From positions 25,445,706 to 25,509,705 of the forward strand of contig NC_053417.1 of assembly GCF_016859285.1 (NCBI RefSeq): a stretch of 64,000 bases of DNA, given 5' to 3'. The notes under the pieces are model-generated. The model was not told the origin of the DNA. It saw nothing but the letters and a program-made list of their open reading frames with translations, and did not search any database. Shown piece after piece: positions 11,721-22,700 of the stretch (positions are counted from its first letter, which is position 1; every line of letters begins with the position of its first letter). Both the position numbers and the translations under genes were made by a program. This DNA is from Xiphias gladius (Eukaryota; Chordata; Actinopteri; Istiophoriformes; Xiphiidae).

Positions 11721-13568
11721 AAACAAAGACATACTTACATTTGCAAGCGGTTTGAGCGCCACTACTATTTTGAAAGAATGATAGAGTGGTCCAGATAAGA
11801 GTAATGACAAAGGACAATGAGTGGAAGGGGGTCTGGGAAGAGGGGTCTGATAGTAAAGAGGTGGGATAGCTTGATAACATTCACACTTTGCTTACATCTC
11901 CCCATTTGTGTTGGTCCCCCAGGAAAATCCCATTAGGGAGGAAAATTGGAGTTCTGCTTGGGGACCATTATATACTGGTTGTCAATTGGAACTACGGTTT
12001 GCTCGATGTAAATTTTTCTTTATTTGAATATTTTTTTCTGTTTTTTCTTTTTTCTTCATTGGTTCCATTTAAACACTATGAATAAAAAAGTATTTCAAAT
12101 GCTCAATTTTCATCTCTTCATGTAGTTGTATCCACTCCGATATACTTAAACTGAATATAATTCTAGTTCTTTTTATGAGTGTCTGACAGCTTTCTCCCCT
12201 TTCAGTATCGAGTGCTGTAAAAATAAACTAACAAGCAATAGGTGTTGAGGATTCTGTGGATTCTCTTTAGGCTTTTGTTGTCTCGTTCACACCTACCTAT
12301 GACCTATTCTAATTGCATGTTTAGTCCCTTTGTCAGCTCGCAGGCAGGGGACGGCCCGCGGTTGAGGTCACACCTAAACCTATTGTCCTGACCTCCTCAT
12401 TAGCCCCCTTGCGCCGTCGTTCTGCATTTTTTTCAAAACCGGGGCCTTACTTAACTTCAGTTAACAGTCCGTTTAGTGAGTTATGATGTGGGAGATAAAG
12501 GAAGATATGAAAGTACAGTTTCAATACAGAGGAATGACTCAGGCGTTATCAGGGATAAGGATTATTTCATCCTCTCTGCTATCTTGTATTGTATCTCTTT
12601 GGGTTCCTGAGGACAATCGTCTTCCATTTGGTCACTTTTTTTCTCTCCTGTAAACGACTGACATCCTAATAGCAAACAGCACAAACTCGACCTGTCGGAG
12701 CAAGACCAACACCTGCATTGTGGCGGAGCCGCCAAAAGAGGAAGAGAATGAAAAGAGGTTCTAGAAGAGGGACAAAAGCTGCTGCCCTGAGCTGTTTGTG
12801 TTGTGAGATGTAGACTACTGATGCCATAAGCTTTCTTCTCTTTGCACTCTAGTCGGCCCATTGTTGCTCTTGTACAAATTTGCTTTAGGCTCCGTGGACC
12901 TCACCCAAATAAATTCCTCCTTTCCCTCCACCTTTTTTTTTTCCTTTTTCTGTGGCTTCCCCCAGTATTTCTCTCTCTTTCCATTTGGGCCAGTGATTAT
13001 ACACCAGTCTGCCCGCAATTATGTAACAAAATATTAGAAATACCTCAAAAAGGATAAAATCAAATGTCTTGTTTTGTTTGACCAAATTCCAAAACCCAGA
13101 GTTATTCAGTTTATTATTACATATGACAAGCAGAGGCAGCAAATCCTGCCATTTGAGAGGCCGGAGGCTGAGAATGTGAAGCATTATTTTCAATATTTTC
13201 CCCAGAAAAACAACTGAAAAGATTTTTTTTTTTTTTTTAATCTATATAGTTGCTAGTTATTTTCTGTCGATCGCCTAAATCAACAAATCAATTCATCTGT
13301 AGCCAGCAGCATTTACTCCAGAAGCACTACTAAGGACTCTGACGCTGTATTTAAAATATGATAGTATTCACATCACTGAAAAAACAAACAAAACAAAAAA
13401 AAAAAAACACTTTTGGCCATGATGAATCCAGGATGTAGATGAAAATAGACAAAGACCTCAAGGAAACCAGTTCCCCAGTCAGTCAATCAGTTCAGAAGAT
13501 GAAGTGGGGTTTTTTTGTACAGAAGGAACAGAAATCTTCAAGTGAGAGGAAAACGTGCTTTGCATTAA

Positions 13569-13740
13569 CAGAGATGGAAGAAGATTTCAGAACTTAAGTA
13601 ACAGTATCGATACCGAATGGTAAAAATACTCCATTACAAGTAAAAGTCCTGTAAAGTGCAGAACGTACCAAAGTATCAGCAGCAAAATGTAATTCAAACT
13701 GGTAAATAATGTGCTAATGTTTAATGGTAGAAATTGTTTT
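13569..13740 (+). repeat. 5' fragment of hAT-like non-autonomous repeat
   Basis: It starts with a degenerate CAGAGATGGAAGAA terminus, followed by the AAAAATACTCCATTACAAGTAAAAG-type body (quoted loosely) that recurs at 36476, 38037 and 52529. The 3' half is absent. Confidence 0.55.
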
Positions 13741-14157
13741 TATCTGCACAACTCTCTCTTTCTGTAAACAACAAAGCTGAGACCAGGGAGATATTCCATT
13801 CCCAGATCTATCAATCCAATTTGTTTTTTGTCAGTGTGTCTCATCCGCCGCTCTACAGCTTACACACAGACGCATTAAAGTACATTAATGCAACTTCTTC
13901 AAAATGACCATCAAGTCGATACCACACTTGTCAACAACAGCTTCAACAAGCACTGAACAGGGAAAGCTTCATGAAGGTAGAAATTTACTGCAGGACCGCT
14001 GCTCTAGACAGCGGGCTGTACCTAATAAACTGGAAAGAAAGCATTCATTTGCCTCAACAAGGGAATCAAAACATTACTTTGCATTAGCCGCTATCGCTTC
14101 CTATTACATCTGCAAGTTCAGTTCTTCCTCAACTGTTTCAAATTAATTATGAAAAAA

Positions 14158-14305
14158 TAAATAAATATATCTATATCTAGATATATATCTATATCTATAT
14201 CTATATATCTATATCTATATATATCTATATATATATATCTATATAGATATATATATAGATATATAGATATCTATATATATATATATATATCTATATATAT
14301 ATAAA
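14158..14305. repeat. AT-rich simple repeat (ATCTAT/AT units)
   Basis: About 150 bp of alternating TATATCTATATCTA-type units and their complement, strongly self-complementary and able to fold into hairpins. Confidence 0.9.
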
Positions 14306-15956
14306 AATATATAAAAGACAACCAATCATCAAAAGCAAAAATAAACATATTGAGTCGAAGGAGTAATAGAGTAAATACAAACAGTTGTCATGAGCCATAT
14401 GGAGGGTTACAGATCACAGCAATTCAAATGTAAAATCGGACATGTGGAGTCTGCATTTTGAATAAAAACAACCAAAAGACGGAAGAACGATCAAAACTGA
14501 AACATAGTTAAGGATCATCACTTTAAAATGAGAAGGTTTTAAACGGAGCATTTTCGCAAGTGTCCTGAAGTATCAGCCCCGCATGCTTTGAGCCTTCTTT
14601 AATACCCGGCGCACCACTGTCTCTTAATAAAAGTGCCACCGCTACCACCACCGACACTACAACCTCTTAGTGCTGTGAATATAATAATCAAAATGATGCG
14701 AGATGAGAGAGGTGTGCGCCTTTGAACACCAACACCGAGCTTAACGGTGGCTCTTTTGAAGGACATGAAGGGGGGGGGGCAGTGGAATAAGAAGTGTAAT
14801 CTTGCCCTCTTATCTCTAACACCCCCCCCACACACACACACACACAGACATTAGCATCTGTTATCTCACAATTATCATATACATTAGTCAACACCTGTTT
14901 CACTTAACCTAGTTTAATTAGGGCCATTGAAACGTCGCCCTTCACTCAAAACAATGCCATCCGACGTGTAAAAGGGCAGTTTGTTGTGGTTCGGTCAATA
15001 AATTAACCAATAAAAAAAAGGTAGCCCGTGGTTCTGAGGCTTGAGAGGCTGAATGACAGCTGTTATATTCATTTTATTAATTATTTAATCAAGGAACTAC
15101 CGGGAAAGGAGCAAATCCTTCCTGTGCCATTTTTACGCGTGCGTAAAATCAAAAACCCCACTTCGTGTGTTTATTGGCGTGATTTAATGCTACTGAGCCG
15201 GTTAATTCAATTCACAAAAAGTGCAGGTCTGCGGGTGACGAAGTACCAGAAGCGACAGCGCAGACTGGCGGGATGTTGTTAACTGAATTCAGGTCGTTTT
15301 CTTAATCTCTCCGCCGATCAGTGCCAGACGCGAGAGAAGTGTTCCTCGTGAAAACTGCACCAGACCGGTTGAAGCGTCCGTGTCGTGAAATCCAATACAA
15401 TGCAAACAAGAAAAAAAACAAAAAAACAAACAAAAACAAAAACAAAATACATAAAAATGGGGAACATTATTTCGCTCTACACGATGCTTGGTATTGTCGT
15501 GTTAAATGTTGCATAGTTTCAGCCTGTTGTTTATGAGCTTTTAAATCCCAAAAAAGAAAAAAAAAAAAAAAAGATATATATATATATATTGTGCTGTTAT
15601 CAAAATTGTAATGAGAAAAATATGAGACGTTTGTTTGTAACTTGGAGCTGATGGTTCGGTCCGTGGGTCTTTTATTCACTTCTCCAAAGAAAAGGTTGCA
15701 TTTGAATTGAAACCTCGGTTCTCCCCCGAAGTCCCCGTGTTGCGGTAAGTAGCACATATTTAGCCTCTCCGCGAAAACGCTAAAAGGAACAGCGGAGGGC
15801 TTCTTTGATGGGATTTATTGCCAGTGAAAGCTGCAGGTCCTTTGAACGTGGCTGTCAGTCAATACCAGTGGGACCCCCCCCCCCCCCGCCGCCTCCCCCC
15901 TCTCTCTCTCTCCTCCCTCTCCTCCCCCTGCGCACACATACGCTGGCAGCCGGGCG

Positions 15957-15967
15957 TATATAAATAG
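15957..15967 (+). promoter_or_regulatory. TATA box of irx7
   Basis: TATATAAATAG sits just downstream of a pyrimidine-rich stretch (15877-15930). A TATA-directed start would fall near 15985-15992, where an initiator-like CCACTCA occurs. That places the ATG at 15968 upstream of the transcript and favours the ATG at 16022 as the start codon. Confidence 0.7.
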
Positions 15968-16021
15968 ATGCAGGGCGTTGGAACTGCCACTCAAATCCGA
16001 AATAGCTGGGACGCAGGAAAG

Positions 16022-17410
16022 ATGCCCGCATCGCAGACGGGATTCGGCAACTTCTTCTTGGAGAGGAACATCAGCATGCCGACCGGATATCAGATCCCAG
16101 TGCTGGGGTGCCCGCCGGGCGTGCAACAGCAGCAGGCTCAGCATCTGGCCGCGATGGCAGCCGGGGTTCCCATTACATACTCGGGACTACAGGGATACAA
16201 CTTTATCCCGTATCCGCACCACAGGCACATCGCACAAATGGTGAGTTGATCCTTCGCAGAGTCATTTACAGTAAAGCTCGAATTCTTCCTGGGTAATCAG
16301 TGCAACCGACTTTTATCCAAAAAGGGGAGGGGGTAAACTCTGATGTTGAGTAGCTGAACAACTACAAATTTTCAGGAAATGCATCAACATCTTCAAGATC
16401 TGACCCTCACATACTGAGTTGTGCTTAAGCTTTGTTAGCCTACCAAAATAAATAAATAAATAAAAAACTCTCCGAACGTATGGAAATGTGTTCCGGGGAA
16501 TTCCCTCTCCTTTAAATTTCGGTCTCTAAATCACTCATTGAGTTGTGCGCGCTGGGCCGCCAACTCCGTGCGTAATTGCGCACGAGTGAAATTCTTTGGC
16601 TTGCTCTGACGTTTCTTCTCTTCATTTCTCCAGAGCAACAGTTTCGACTTGAAGGCCGCCTCTCCCTACCACCACGCGCTTCTGGGCCGCGGGGGGCCCT
16701 TCTACGCGCCCTACCGTCCGGGAGCAGCCGAGGATCCCGGTAGGGTCACCAAGGTGGCCACGCGAGAGAGCACCGGGGCGCTCAAGGCCTGGCTGAACGA
16801 GCACCTGAAGAACCCGTATCCGACCAAGGGCGAGAAGATCATGCTCGCCATCATCACCAAAATGAGCCTGACGCAGGTCTCCACCTGGTTCGCCAACGCC
16901 AGGCGACGCCTGAAGAAGGAGAACAGGGTCAGCTGGGCGTCTAAGGCGAAGTCAGACGAGGAGGATGAGGAGCAGGAGGGCGAGAGCGACGACGACGACA
17001 GCCCCCTGCAGAAATGCCACTTGGATGAGCGGGATGAGGCAGAGCCTCAGGCTGACCGCACGGACGCCGGCGGGCACGTCCAGGGCGCGCTGGAGAGCTC
17101 AGCGCCCTCGGACGCGCGCCTGGAGATGCCGCCGCAGCAGCCGAGCCGCCAGCACGAAGACAGAGAGGTTGCACTTGGCACGAAAGTTGAAACAAGTGAC
17201 TCCGATCACACGCCATCCGCCTTGGAGGGCAAAGAAAACATCTCCGGCCAGAAACCCAAAATCTGGTCTTTGGCGGAGACCGCCACCTCAGAGACTGTGA
17301 AGAAACCCCTGGACAATATTTACCACCCGGCCGGAAAGCTGTGGGCTGACTGGGCTTCGAGAACCGGACTGTTTGTTCCCTCGTGTTATACCACTCACGA
17401 AATCGTCTAA
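16022..17410 (+). CDS. irx7: Iroquois-class homeobox transcription factor Irx7
   Basis: There are two coding exons, 16022-16240 and 16634-17410, joined in phase 0, giving 331 residues. The N-terminus has the Iroquois-type stretch ending [21 protein letters not shown] homeodomain spans about residues 111-173, with the three-residue loop PYP at 134-136 and recognition helix [13 protein letters not shown]. An acidic stretch (about 180-195) follows. An Iro box [13 protein letters not shown] (about 280-292) marks the protein as a true Iroquois member. The short length and N-terminus fit fish Irx7 better than the longer Irx1-6 proteins. In zebrafish, Irx7 acts in neural patterning and retinal differentiation. 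The start was chosen from the TATA position, with A at -3. The ATG at 15968 is in frame and would add 18 residues. It shares with sowah the ancient Sowah-Irx linkage. Confidence 0.88.
16241..16633 (+). other. irx7 intron
   Basis: A 393-bp phase-0 intron with GTGAGT donor and TTTCTCCAG acceptor. Nothing else is recognised beyond a short (AAAT)n run near 16447-16465. Confidence 0.85.
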
Positions 17411-17636
17411 GCGGGTGTTTAGACGCAGACTAGAGACTTTTTTTTCCACACCTTTTGCACTTTAATCTTTCAGGGATCTCCTGAACCTCGCCACGAAATG
17501 AAAATCTGTTTTGAGACCAAAGACTTAACATTGCTGTGTCACTGTAAATAAATGTAGATGTATTTTTCCACCACCGACCTTGTAAATTATGTTTTTTTTT
17601 CCCCTTTGTCTAATCACGAAGAAATATTTTTGCTTA

Positions 17637-17642
17637 AATAAA
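17637..17642 (+). other. Polyadenylation signal of irx7
   Basis: AATAAA about 227 bp after the stop, followed by TG-rich sequence (17667-17680). An earlier AATAAA at 17547-17552 is an alternative. Confidence 0.6.
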
Positions 17643-18074
17643 GTCCAGCTTCCAGCGAGATTCCGACCTGTTGTGCTGATCCGGACTTGAATCTGACGCC
17701 ACAATCAGGCAACATACTCTGCATGCATGGGGGATCTAAGCCACCCTCGGCTGTATTTCCCTCTCTCCTTGTAGAAGTAACTCAAAAGCAGTTCGGGCCT
17801 GGCACGGAGGGCAACATCTTCTTTCAGTACCGGTATTAAGTGTGATGAGTGCAGAGAGAGTCCAGGTCTAGTGGATCTTCCCAAACAGGCCTTGGGCTGA
17901 GTAATCCTTGACGTTTAAACATTAAAAAAAAAAAAAATTTTAGACCTCAGAGCAAAAAAAAAAAGAAAAAAAAAAGCAAAGTGATGTTGGGAGTTCCTTT
18001 TTAGCCGCCGTCTCCCCCACAAGCATGGGATTCCCGTATTCTCTGACTGGACTGATCCTGTGGAGGCGTTAGTC

Positions 18075-18102
18075 CTGCGTCTGCGTCTGCGTCTGCGTCT
18101 GC
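18075..18102. repeat. Hexanucleotide (GTCTGC)n repeat
   Basis: About 4.5 perfect tandem copies of a 6-bp unit in GC-rich DNA downstream of irx7. Confidence 0.9.
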
Positions 18103-18574
18103 CAAAGGGGGCCCTCCTCGGTCGAGCGCCCAGGGTTTCCGTGTAAATTCAAAAAGGGCCGCGCCTCCGTTAATCCGCGGGTGGTGGGAAAGGGCTCCTG
18201 GCCTCAAAGCCCCTTACAAAGAGGGACAAGCGCAGTAGCAGAGGAGCTCCTGCCCGGGGCCCCCCTTTCTCGCGGCCGACGCCTCGAACCCTTAAAACGT
18301 CGAGGACAACCGCGTGAAACCGCGTCTCGGTCTTGATACGGACCTTTCCCGCGGGCGCTTTTCCAATGACTCACAAGACTCGGTTTCAGCCTCGAAGTAC
18401 TTCTACTCGAGCGGGTGGACGTTCAGCAGTCTTTGGTGAAGCCCTGTAGCACCCCCCCGAGGAAACCAAGAGTAACTACAGCACGGCCGACTCCATTAGA
18501 CCGGGAGGGGGCAGGTGCACGGATTGTTTCTAAGAAACACCGGTAATAGCCAGTGTAGTCTGGCGCGCGTAATC

Positions 18575-18577
<3 letters not shown>

Positions 18578-18605
<28 letters not shown>
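18578..18605. repeat. (CA)n microsatellite
   Basis: About fourteen perfect CA units. Confidence 0.9.
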
Positions 18606-18609
<4 letters not shown>

Positions 18610-19094
18610 AGATTGGCCGTGACTTACGCTTTCCCGGTTTCGACGCCCATAAATCCGCTCAGACTTCCGCGGGGAAGGGACGCGCCTTGCAGCTCCAGAA
18701 CTCGCCTGAGATTCTTCACGTTTTAAGGATTTCCTCCGTGTTTAAATAACCCAGTGACAGTTGTCGGTACATTCGTGGGTATAATCCAAAATAGGAATCG
18801 CTTGTAGCTAATTCGGCTTATTTTTGATGGTGCCAGGTTGCCCAAATTGAAACAAACAAAGGCTAAATTAAGGGGGCTCGACCCGTGGACCACAGGATGA
18901 CTCGCTGAAGCCACAGGCAACATTACACTTCCTGCTCAACCCCCCCAAAGCTTTATGGGAACTGTCTCGTGTTTGCTTGAGGTGGGGGTCACCGTGTCAG
19001 AGTGTTAAAAAGATAAATAAATGCAATACACGGATACACTGACCAACTGCAGGAAAAAATAAACACTCCAGTTTAAAAATCAACTGGAACTCAT

Positions 19095-19117
19095 TTTAAT
19101 GCAAAAGCTTTTTTAAT
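19095..19117 (-). other. Candidate polyadenylation signals of cd40
   Basis: On the - strand, ATTAAA occurs twice (19095-19100 and 19112-19117), about 620-640 bp after the cd40 stop. No canonical AATAAA was noticed closer to the stop on this strand, so the 3' UTR would cover about 19095-19735. Confidence 0.35.
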
Positions 19118-19735
19118 TACAATTTCCACAGTCACACACTTTTGTACAATATCTATATATGAACAGAAATCTTGTGTACAGGCTGAAAATAAAGTTGTTG
19201 ACTACATCACAATACAATATAAACAAACAGTGAAAACAGCTCACAACTTCTGAGAAGAAAATGCTACCAAGGTCGCAACTAGTAGTCATATAGTATCCTG
19301 TGCTCTTCTAATATTGTTGTTACACTACAACTACATCGTTTCAGCGTGATTTAAACTTTAATGTTAAAACTTCAGGCAAATGTATACATCTTTAGGTGAG
19401 GAGAATTACGTGCAAGTGAAATACGAGGGACAACAGGTTACATTCATAACTATGATGGCACTCATTAGAGCGTATACGTCCACCAAGGCCGAATATTGAC
19501 AGAAGCGTCAAAAAAATTCCCTCTCTCTCTCAAAGTTAAGGAACGCCGCCTCGACCGGATCCACACCAAAGTTTAACGGGTCCTTCGCTGGGGCCAGGCC
19601 CCCGTCCCTCCACCAAGTCTGGTGCAACTCGGCTCCGTGGTTTTTGCGTAATCCTGCCGACAAATAAACATACACAACAGCCTCCTAGGGCGGAGGTGAT
19701 CGCACGCCGTTGAGAGGGAGGATCTTAGGCCATCT

Positions 19736-22700
19736 TCAGTCTGCAAACGTTTGCGTTTCTGATTCCTGTCGGGAGAGGATTTCTGTTTTCCCCTTCTCCT
19801 GCGTCACGTAGTTTCCGTTGTCAGTGAGAATAACGCCTGCGGAAATCTCCTCGCTTAGCTCATCCTCGTTTTCCTCCGGTGTCCTCGTACCACCCTCTTC
19901 CTGCGAGGACTGCTGCTCGGGAAACATGAGCTCTTTTTCGGCATCGTCGACTGGGGGCGCTATCAGTGGGTTTTCGTTCTGCAGCTCCAGTCTTTCGCCG
20001 CGACATGACTGAACGCAGTCCTGCAAGAGCGAAATAGTGTTAATATGTAGAAGTACAGAACATTAGAGTGTCAGTTGGGAGAATGGAGTCTTTATGTAAA
20101 GCTAAGCTAATCGCCCACTCCTTGTAGCTTTATATTTAGCATACAGATGTAAAACTGGTATCAATTGTCTCAACTAACTCTTTGCAAGAAGGCAAATGAA
20201 CGTATTTCCACAAAATGCTGAACTATTCCCTCAAAGCGTGCAAAGCAAAAAGAGACTAGGGGTGGGAGAGTAAAGATACAATTTCTAGATACAATCATTC
20301 CCAGGAAATGTCAACATTAGCTGCAATAATTTGAATTGTTTACAGGACGTTACTTGGTTACTTGATTATGAGCGAGTCAACAAAGCGTAAAAGAAAATCC
20401 CATTCACCTTTAACTTTCGTTTGGCATCTCCTGGTTTACCCGACGCAAAAGGAAGAAGAGACGAGAGAGCATGAGCACAGTAAGGGGATTACTGAAACTT
20501 TAACTCATTGAACCTAGTGTGAAAGAGAGCATCTAGAGAGGGGCGTACCTCTGCACTGACAAAATATCAATCCAGCGACAACAACTGCTAAAACAAATAC
20601 AGAAATAAGCGCGATCAAAACTGTATGCTGCCGTGAAGTTTCCTCTGCAAGAAAAGAGAAAGAGAGAGGAAAATATTAGATCCTTCCAGCGGTCTAAAAC
20701 AAACACAATCACTGTTTATAATCTCCAAATAATAAACCATAATTAGATCATTTGAATAGAATACGAGAATATTATTCACAAGAATACAGAAATCTCAGTA
20801 AATGTCCTGCACAACAGGAAACAGGTTAACGGAAAAAAAACCTCCTTAACTGCTACATTTGAATTTTAGCAGAGGAAGCACGAAATAAGGGGGTGTGGAG
20901 AAAAGGGGAAGAGGTTTTTCGGTCCACACTGGCTTTTGAATATGACAAAAGTGACTCTTTGGCCATTAAAATCACAGTGGAGTTAACACACTAATGAAGT
21001 ATAAATTGTGTGTGAGTGAAAGGTGTCAGTCCCACGCTCCAAACCACAGACCGGCATTGATTTATGAGATGCACCTTCTCATCACCTCCATAGTTTCATT
21101 TTGAGGAAGAAACACAGCTGCAGATTGGCATCAGAGCTACAAGTGAGAAAACTTTGACACCTCATCCTCCTACACAGAACTCACCGCAGGTGTTGTCAGA
21201 TGTGTCTGTTCCGCTGTGTTTAATATGGTATCCCTCCCCACATCTGCAAACAAAAAGTAAAATAAAATAAATTTCACAGTGTGAGAGGAGAATTCCTGGC
21301 TTTTTTAGAAAAAGAAAAAAAAAGCACGTTAGCATTAAAGAATGAAACACATAATTCTGGTTCACACAGGCTGGCGACAAACGAAAGGAAAATCCGCATA
21401 TAAGGTTTTGAGCTAGTAAAAGCCGCAACAGCTTCCAAACTCCCAGGCATAGATTCTGCAAGTCTGCGAGGGCTCAGTCACCGTCCATCCAAGACATGTT
21501 CCCCTCATCTGGCCTTTTGATGACGGTGAACGTGTTTGCTCGAGAAAAAAAAAAATAAAAAAAAAAAAATCGACCGTTGGGGCTACAGCCCGTGAATCGC
21601 ATTGTTTTTCGTACTCATCAAAACCATTCAGGCACATCGCGAGACAAGACCGAAGCAGGGAAACGTAACTTTCGTGTTCATGTATATCTCTGAAACACGC
21701 CTGGGAATAAAAGTAGTAAGGTAAGTAAGTGAGGCTTATTCACCAAAAAGTCCAGGCCCAAAAAAAAAATGCTAGACCGAGGCCTCAGTATTGGAATTTT
21801 TTGGAGTGCTGCTATCTCATTTCATATGTAAAAGTATTAAGAGTTCCTGTACTTACTCCGTCCATTTCTTACAGACACTTTCCCATGAGCTCTCTTTGGA
21901 AAATGTGCCTTTAGGGCATGTCTGACACACCGTGTCGTGCGTATGATTGCCTGAAAGCCAAGCGCGATAGCCAAAAAAAATAAATGAATAGGTAAATAAA
22001 TAACTAAAAATAAAAGAGATTCATCGCATTGCCCAAACAAATCTGACCATTTCTTACACTTAGTGTGGAATAACGGTTCACTGTGTCGTACCTATGGATT
22101 GAGCCCCGTGGCCTGGTTTACAGACTGTGTGCGGCACGCAGGTTATGCAGGCCGCGCTGGAGCAGTGGAATCCCGGCGCGCACGTGCAGGTCTTTCGTAT
22201 CTTCTTGCTCTCGCCGGCAACATACTGGAAGTTCTTGTCTGAAAGAGGCATGGACACGGGTTGCGAGTTACGCGAAGCCCCGAACGGGAGTCTATCGATA
22301 TCCGTGCAGGAACGGTTCTGTGTCGCTTGTCACGGGGTCTTACTTGTGTCGCAGTACGGCTGCAGCTGACACTTCTCCTCAGTTGTGAATTTGTCCTGAT
22401 ATTCGTTCTCCCCACACTCTTTGCACTGAGGGTCCAGACAAGTGCCACGTCCGGACATCCTGGTGCCTGAAGAAAAAACAAAACACAGTGACGCGTCATA
22501 CTAAAATGTGCCGTACTCTTGCAGTGTGTTATTCGTCTCCGGCGTATGTAGCCTATGGGAACGGGTGTCTTAAAGGAATAGTTTCACAAACAGCTGGGGG
22601 GATACGCTGCGCTGCGGAACACGTCTTTGTTGTTAAGACGAAAAGATGGACGCCGCTGCCTCTGCCCAAAGGGGAACGAACTCCGCCCAGCAGCGGATCT

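Larger units (their letters stand above)
9741..15940. other. sowah-irx7 intergenic region
   Basis: I see no gene. The region has a (TG)n run (10475-10502), a CpG-rich block (about 11440-11720), a 5' fragment of the hAT-like repeat (from 13569), an AT-satellite (about 14158-14305) and short A/T homopolymers. Much of 10030-12450 is free of recognisable repeats and has intermediate base composition. From the known Sowah-Irx arrangement this is a plausible place for irx enhancers, but conservation cannot be judged from one sequence. Confidence 0.5.
17660..19090. other. irx7-cd40 convergent intergenic region
   Basis: No gene is seen. The GC-rich block 18000-18560 contains the hexamer repeat at 18075-18102 and is followed by a (CA)n run (18578-18605). 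The open frames have no recognisable domain. Confidence 0.5.

Noticed and set aside
19818..20012. Ser-rich + strand open frame opposite cd40
   Set aside because: It is the complementary shadow of the last cd40 exon; the - strand frame joins eight upstream exons.
22083..22388. Open frames of about 100 codons in the cd40 cysteine-rich region
   Set aside because: They are alternative-frame shadows of cd40 exons 22092-22238 and 22344-22466, whose correct frame gives the CTCAPGFHC and CKECGENEY motifs.
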